From Armatimonadota bacterium (lineage in GTDB: Bacteria; Armatimonadota; JADLDR01), in contig JADLDR010000079.1 in NCBI GenBank assembly GCA_020846535.1, positions 1 through 47,977 of the forward strand: DNA of 47,977 nucleotides, read 5' to 3'. Shown here one piece after another: positions 43,872-47,977 of this stretch. Position 1 is the first letter of the stretch; the number at the start of each line of letters is the position of its first letter. Below the pieces are notes generated by a model, which saw nothing but the letters and a program-made list of their open reading frames with translations, had not been told where the DNA came from and did not search any database. The translations under genes and the position numbers were made by a program.

Positions 43872-44735
43872 TTACTCGAACAGCCCCGCCAGGCTGTCCT
43901 GGGCGGAGATGAATTGGCCGCCTTCGAAGGTGGGAGTGAGTTGATGGCCGCTCCATTTGTCGAGACGGTAGAGGGTGGCGAAGGTGAAGTCCGGGACGGC
44001 TCCGCCCTGACCGCCGACCAGCTCGCCGCCGCGGCGCACGTTGTCCTGAAGCCAGGCGGGAAGGCGGGTGTGGTAAGGGTTGCGGCGCACCTCTTCCACA
44101 TGGAAGGCGATGGCGGCCACCAGGTCGGCGGCGTCCCGAAGGCTGGATTCGATCATCAGGTTGGGGTTGCCCATGGGGGCCCAGAATTCGCACTGGAGGA
44201 TGTAGCACTCCAAATCCTCCGGCAGTTTTTTGAGGGCGTCCATGACCAGGAGGTGAGTCCCGATGTGGGTGCTGTTCCAGTCGGCGTCATGAGGAACGAA
44301 GACGACTTTGGGGTTGTGTTCCTTCAGGATTTCGACAGTGCGCTCGACGCAGGCGTTCCAGTTGTCGGGATCGCCCTGGCGGCCCTTGGGGTTGATCTTC
44401 TCCATGCCGCCCTCTCTGGTCTGGATGACCTCGAAGCCCAGGTAGTCGCAGGCGTCGGTCAGCTCCTTGAAGCGGGCGGCCTGGCGTTCTTTCTTGCTGC
44501 CCTGGGTGACGGCCACATTGATGACCCGCATCTTCAGCTCCCGGAGCATCCGGAGGGTGATACCTCCGGTGATGCTCTCGTCGTCCGGGTGCGGGGAGAA
44601 GATCAGCACCTTCGGGGCGTCTGCGGCCAGATCGGGCTTTTGGAGATCGGGCGCAAAGCCGCCCGGGGGCATGGAGGCCCCTTCGCGCAGGGCGTTCTCG
44701 AATATCTCGACAAAGGCGTAATAAGGGTTGTTCAT
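43872..44735 (-). CDS. PIG-L/LmbE family deacetylase
   Basis: 287 aa. The zinc site PHPDDE in VLIFSPHPDDESITGG lies near residue 50, followed by VAVTQGSKKERQAAR and the later metal ligand motif HDADWNSTHIGTH. Family members remove acetyl groups from GlcNAc-containing molecules (for example in mycothiol, bacillithiol or glycolipid pathways). The first 40 residues are an uncommon extension. It overlaps the ROK-like gene by 4 nt (ATGA). Coupling to a ROK-like protein and proximity to glmM favour an amino-sugar substrate. Confidence 0.9.
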   Translation of the reverse strand: MNNPYYAFVEIFENALREGASMPPGGFAPDLQKPDLAADAPKVLIFSPHPDDESITGGITLRMLRELKMRVINVAVTQGSKKERQAARFKELTDACDYLGFEVIQTREGGMEKINPKGRQGDPDNWNACVERTVEILKEHNPKVVFVPHDADWNSTHIGTHLLVMDALKKLPEDLECYILQCEFWAPMGNPNLMIESSLRDAADLVAAIAFHVEEVRRNPYHTRLPAWLQDNVRRGGELVGGQGGAVPDFTFATLYRLDKWSGHQLTPTFEGGQFISAQDSLAGLFE

Positions 44736-46165
44736 GGGTTGTTCCTCGATGTTGATTCGATAACCGGCAGGCTGGCGGCGGCGATGGCCTGGCCGTGGCG
44801 TTTGTCGCGCTCATCGGGAGTGGTGAAGTTGACTTTTTCCGCCAGGTCGGGAAACTCGGCCTTCAGCACCTCTTTCGCGCCGTTGATGATGACCGCGCCG
44901 CCGTCGCCGGTGGTGACCCGGCCCAGGATCAGGACGTGCTTGACATCGTAGAAATCCACATAGTGGGCGATGGCGTAGCCAAGGTAGGTTCCGATGGTCT
45001 GATAGATCTTTTCGGCGCGGTAGTCGCCCTCCTGCATCAGGGCCTGCACGACCTTCAGGCGCTCGGGGGCGGGCATGGCGAGGTCCGCCTCGATGCCGGC
45101 AGGGGCCAGGAGGCGAGAGACGCACTGTTGGGAAAAATACTGCACCCCGCAGCCGCGGTCGCCGGACCACTCATCCGCCGGGCCTTCCGGTCGGTAATCC
45201 ACCGGAACGAAGGCCAGCTCGTTCAGCCAGGAGGTGATGTTGCCTTCCAGGGTCACATAGCCGACCGCCTGGCTGGAGCCGAGGGCGATCCCGAGTACGC
45301 CGTTGTCCTTGAGAGACATCGAACCGGCCAGAGCGGTAACCTCGCCGTCGTTGGCAACCTCGAAGGGGATATTGTTCCACTCTTTGCGCAGGTTCAGGAA
45401 GATATCCTTGATCTTGGCATCGAAGAGGTCTTTCGGGACGGAGCGGAAGAGAGAGGCCACCTTCGCCCGGTTGTTCACATAAACGCCGGCGGAGCTGCCA
45501 CCGATGGCGTCCACGCGGGGCAGGTTGGCCGCCGCTTTCTTCAGGGAATCGCTAATGCCATCGTAGTGGTAGGATGGATCGCTCTGCTTGGAGGGATCCC
45601 AGGGGGTTTCATCGCTGAAGACGACTTCGCCGTCGAGTACTGCGGCGGCCTTGCGGTCGCTGGCCCCGAGGTCGAACCCGATGCGGCAGCCGTCCAGATG
45701 GCGGCCCAGGGGCTTGGTGGCCTCATAGGGGGCCGGAACCGTGCCGGGGGTCGCCTGGACGATCTCGAAGGGCTTTTCGTAGATGCGGTTGCCCATGATA
45801 TCGGCATCGAACTGGCCGTTGGCGGTCTCGACGTAATAGTTCTGAAGCTTTTTTATCAGCGAGGCCGGGCCGGTCACATAGACCCGGTAGCCTCCCCGGG
45901 ACCAGAGGATGAATTTGATGAAGCGCTCCAGGTAGAAGAAGTTGGCTTCGACGGCCGCTTCCGAGTCCCCGGCGGCCATTTCGGTGTTGAAATGAAAGAT
46001 GGAGCCATCGGCCTGCTCAATCGCCACGATGACCGGCTGGGACTGCCCCGCTTCCTTCAGAGATTTCCGGAACGCGCGGTTGGCAAGGACGGCGGGCCGG
46101 AAGAGAGGATCCAGAACGGGCGTGATCTTCGGGGCAATCAGACGGAAAGGAGTAGAATCGCTCAT
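44732..46165 (-). CDS. divergent ROK-family protein with N-terminal extension
   Basis: 477 aa from ATG 46165 with GGAGG upstream; the frame is open to 46222 but without a better start. An N-terminal domain of about 150 residues (IVAIEQADGSIFHFNTEMA, RFIKFILWSRGGYRVYVTG) precedes a sugar-kinase/ROK fold. That fold shows phosphate-1 region IGFDLGASDRKAAAV, VANDGEVTALAG (equivalent to the catalytic Asp of ROK kinases) and LGIALGSSQAVGYV. The usual ROK zinc motif CxCGxxGCxE is absent; WSGDRGCGVQYFSQQ stands in that region. It may phosphorylate or sense a sugar. Translationally coupled to PIG-L. First gene of the amino-sugar operon. Confidence 0.8.
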   Translation of the reverse strand: MSDSTPFRLIAPKITPVLDPLFRPAVLANRAFRKSLKEAGQSQPVIVAIEQADGSIFHFNTEMAAGDSEAAVEANFFYLERFIKFILWSRGGYRVYVTGPASLIKKLQNYYVETANGQFDADIMGNRIYEKPFEIVQATPGTVPAPYEATKPLGRHLDGCRIGFDLGASDRKAAAVLDGEVVFSDETPWDPSKQSDPSYHYDGISDSLKKAAANLPRVDAIGGSSAGVYVNNRAKVASLFRSVPKDLFDAKIKDIFLNLRKEWNNIPFEVANDGEVTALAGSMSLKDNGVLGIALGSSQAVGYVTLEGNITSWLNELAFVPVDYRPEGPADEWSGDRGCGVQYFSQQCVSRLLAPAGIEADLAMPAPERLKVVQALMQEGDYRAEKIYQTIGTYLGYAIAHYVDFYDVKHVLILGRVTTGDGGAVIINGAKEVLKAEFPDLAEKVNFTTPDERDKRHGQAIAAASLPVIESTSRNNP

Positions 46166-46422
46166 ACGCACCTCCACAAAGAGTCGTGCCGATCCCTGAG
46201 CCTCGCCGCGCAGGCCGGACACTTCGGATAGAATAGCACAAGAACGGGGCTTCTGTCAAGAGGGGTGCCTGGAATCCGGGCATAACTGACAAGAGCATCA
46301 ATATAAGATAAGCAGGCGCTCCGGGGTGGGTGCTGGGGATTATAGGAGACAGAGAATCTTAGCGTAAAGGAACGAGTTCGTTGACTGCCTGAAACGAAAG
46401 CACTTCAAATGGGATCAATAAG

Positions 46423-46713
46423 GGCGGTTTGGAGTCCGCCCTCATAGGTATCCCGATCAGGTCTCCTGTCCCGCGGGGGCGGGGTTCGGGGCTTTGCGAG
46501 ATCGTTACCTAACCCCCCGGCCCCCTTCCCGAAACGGGCAGGGGGAGTGGATGATGCCGTAAAGTACCGCACGATCTATCCCCCTCTCCCCGCTTCGGGG
46601 AGAGGGGCTAGGGGAGAGAGGTCACCCAGGCCAGGGGAGAGAGGTCACCCATCCCCCAGGGCCGGATGAGGCTTCCCCTGATCTTGATACCAAGGAGGCG
46701 GTTTGGAGTCCGC
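46423..46713. repeat. 17-bp direct repeats flanking copy A3
   Basis: GGCGGTTTGGAGTCCGC occurs at 46423-46439 and again at 46697-46713, on either side of A3. Each copy is itself a short palindrome (GGCGG/CCGC ends). Too long for an ordinary target-site duplication, they look like members of another dispersed repeat family. Confidence 0.65.
46447..46691. repeat. family A MITE-like element, copy A3
   Basis: Short terminal arms GGTATCCCGATCAGG (46447-46461) and CCTGATCTTGATACC (46677-46691) match at 13 of 15. The core is colinear with A1: GGGGTTCGGGGCTTTG, TTACCTAACCC, the CCCCCTTCCCG hairpin, AGTACCGCA, the CCCCTCTCCCCG/CGGGGAGAGGGG hairpin and GAGAGAGGTCACCC. The last segment is tandemly duplicated with a 23-nt period (about 46611-46651). 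Confidence 0.75.
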
Positions 46714-46791
46714 TCCTACAATACGTGTTTGCTGCGAAACCACAGATGTGGCTTGAATGACGCATAAGCCTCCTGGCTTGTGTGTTGAAAA

Positions 46792-47799
46792 TCAACCATC
46801 CGTCCGGTAGCAATATGAATAATGCTCCAGAAACCAGACGTTCCCTTCCCGGGCGACCACCTTGTAGACCTCCTTGGCGGCGTATTCCTCCGGCACATTG
46901 GCCCATCCGTAAGTCCAGGAATTGCCGGGAGCCAGGGGAAGGTAGCCCTCACCTGGGCCTGAGACGGAGTATTCCGTGAGTTGGATCAGGGATCCCGCCC
47001 CGTCTTCCCGCCGAACGTGAAGCTGGACCAGGCCGGCACCGGGAGCATACCAGGCCCGGCGTGTGCCGCAAAAAACTTCACGATGAAGCTGTTTCCGCTC
47101 TTCGGGAGCGTCGTCGGGCAAATTGCTTTCGGTTGTGATTTGCTCGGTCATCAGGCAGTTCGTGAAACTGCCTGCCGGAACGGCGACTGTTTCCGAGTCG
47201 CTTTGCACTGTTACGGTTGCTTCCATTGCCAAAGATTGATGTCCATAAAAGGAAGAGACTTCGCCTGACCAACACTCTCCAGGAGGCATTGAGGTTTTCA
47301 GCAACATGTTCATATGAGAGACTTGCCAGAGGGGGTTGATTATAAACAATGCTGGCGATGTCATATCAGTGCTTCCTGTCCACCCGCAGCCTGTTTCACC
47401 TTTGAATAGCACAAAGTCAGAATTCTTTTCCAGTTGAATGCAGCCGGATGCCCACCGAATGAGCGTTAGAAACCTTTCCTCTCCAACTGCGCCAATCATC
47501 TCCAACGAGGCACGGCAAGCTCCGGCCCATTCCTGGCTCTTCGCTGCTTCCAGTAAAGGGATCGCCTGTTCATAATACCCATTGGCCTGAACCACTTTTT
47601 TTACATACATCATTTCGTTCCCCAGCCAATCGAGGCAATTGCCTTGCTTAAACAACGCCCCTGTCTCCTGGAATACTTCCGATGCCTTCCGAAGATATTT
47701 TTGCGCTTTCCGGTAATTGTTGCCAGAATGAACATGCCCGATGAATTGAAGCATCTCCGCAAGGCTTTCACGGTCGCCTAGCTTCTCGGCGATAGCCAT
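46792..47799 (-). CDS. TPR-containing protein, probably 5'-truncated
   Basis: 335 aa from ATG 47799. The frame stays open upstream to a stop at 47878-47880, and the upstream codons still read TPR-like (QAQATKCYEQS), with no start codon. So translation seems to begin inside a tetratricopeptide helix. TPR-like helices span about residues 1-110 (AIAEKLGDRESLAEMLQFIG, YRKAQKYLRKASEVFQETG, NGYYEQAIPLLEAAKSQEW). The C-terminal half is beta-rich (WQVSHMNMLLKTSMPPGECW, LAPGNSWTYGWANVPEEY). No ribosome binding site is evident. The likely reason is replacement of the 5' end by the repeat at 47901. The role is unknown. Confidence 0.6.
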   Translation of the reverse strand: MAIAEKLGDRESLAEMLQFIGHVHSGNNYRKAQKYLRKASEVFQETGALFKQGNCLDWLGNEMMYVKKVVQANGYYEQAIPLLEAAKSQEWAGACRASLEMIGAVGEERFLTLIRWASGCIQLEKNSDFVLFKGETGCGWTGSTDMTSPALFIINPLWQVSHMNMLLKTSMPPGECWSGEVSSFYGHQSLAMEATVTVQSDSETVAVPAGSFTNCLMTEQITTESNLPDDAPEERKQLHREVFCGTRRAWYAPGAGLVQLHVRREDGAGSLIQLTEYSVSGPGEGYLPLAPGNSWTYGWANVPEEYAAKEVYKVVAREGNVWFLEHYSYCYRTDG

Positions 47800-47900
47800 C
47801 GATTGCTCATAGCATTTGGTAGCCTGAGCCTGGCTATGTGGAAAAGCAAATGCTAAGCAGCCCGTTGGAGTAAGGGTTCAGTTTTCCTTCCGACCAGGCG

Positions 47901-47974
47901 GTAGGGGCGAACGATTTGTTCGCCCTGAAAACGGCCCTACCGGCAGGGCGGGCGATCACAAGGATCGCCCCTAC
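47901..47974. repeat. 74-bp MITE-like palindromic repeat (family C)
   Basis: GTAGGGGCGA (47901-47910) and TCGCCCCTAC (47965-47974) are terminal inverted repeats. Inside lie GGCGAAC-gattt-GTTCGCC and GGCGATC-acaa-GGATCGCC-type hairpins. ATGTAGGGGCGCGAT at 21416-21430 and its inverse at 21680-21694 are related ends. Confidence 0.65.
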
Positions 47975-47977
47975 AGG

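Larger units (their letters stand above)
46166..46791. other. 626-nt intergenic region carrying nested repeats
   Basis: No gene is recognised. 46166-46400 presumably holds the promoter of the ROK operon (minus strand), but I do not see a convincing one. From 46423 to 46713 the DNA is repeats. The 3' end of the TPR gene starts at 46792. Confidence 0.5.

Overview
This is a GC-rich bacterial chromosome segment with about 32 genes in short, tightly packed operons. Many neighbouring genes overlap by 4 nt, starts are ATG, GTG and TTG, and consensus sigma70-type promoters are visible. The gene mix includes secreted glycan-active proteins, Tat-type leaders, a prkA/yhbH/spoVR cassette, an ECF sigma/anti-sigma/RseB-like triad, an acyl-ACP-reductase-like dehydrogenase and many palindromic intergenic repeats. 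This would fit an environmental free-living bacterium such as a member of Armatimonadota. That placement is inference; no rRNA or tRNA gene is present to test it.

Layout. 1-3.1 kb holds a broken GH5 glycosidase and a minus-strand operon of ECF sigma factor, zinc anti-sigma factor and RseB-like protein. 3.1-9.6 kb holds a sigma70-type promoter, a long leader hairpin, then prkA, a yhbH/DUF444 gene, spoVR and a D-2-hydroxyacid dehydrogenase translationally coupled to spoVR. 9.6-12.7 kb is a visibly AT-richer two-gene restriction-modification island. 12.7-21.3 kb holds an M48 protease, an orphan LuxR-type HTH, two paralogous secreted coiled-coil/YadA-head-like repeat proteins, an SDR oxidoreductase, a small Cys-rich protein and two exported proteins. 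21.9-29.7 kb is a minus-strand locus with a complete RhaSTPQ-type sugar ABC transporter and a PcRGLX/YetA-like exo-rhamnogalacturonan lyase candidate. 29.8-33.6 kb has an acetoacetate-decarboxylase-fold gene, a hypothetical, a twice-frameshifted endonuclease V and a Tat-exported protein. 33.8-40.8 kb is housekeeping: greA-lysS behind a perfect consensus promoter and a leader terminator, and an M16 peptidase/dusB/acyl-ACP-reductase-like operon. 41.1-46.2 kb is a minus-strand run of ROK-like protein, PIG-L deacetylase, glmM and a Tat-exported alpha/beta hydrolase, consistent with amino-sugar metabolism. The right edge holds a 5'-truncated TPR protein and a further repeat.

The most unusual feature is a set of dispersed, non-coding, palindrome-rich elements. 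Family A has three copies of 235-326 bp, each bounded by imperfect inverted repeats whose sequence differs between copies. Family B has three copies of about 110 bp, each filling a gap between consecutive genes of an operon. There are also single MITE-like elements. They lie in gaps and do not interrupt recognisable ORFs, except possibly at the 5' end of the TPR gene. Two genes (GH5 and endonuclease V) carry frameshifts that could be real decay or sequencing indels.
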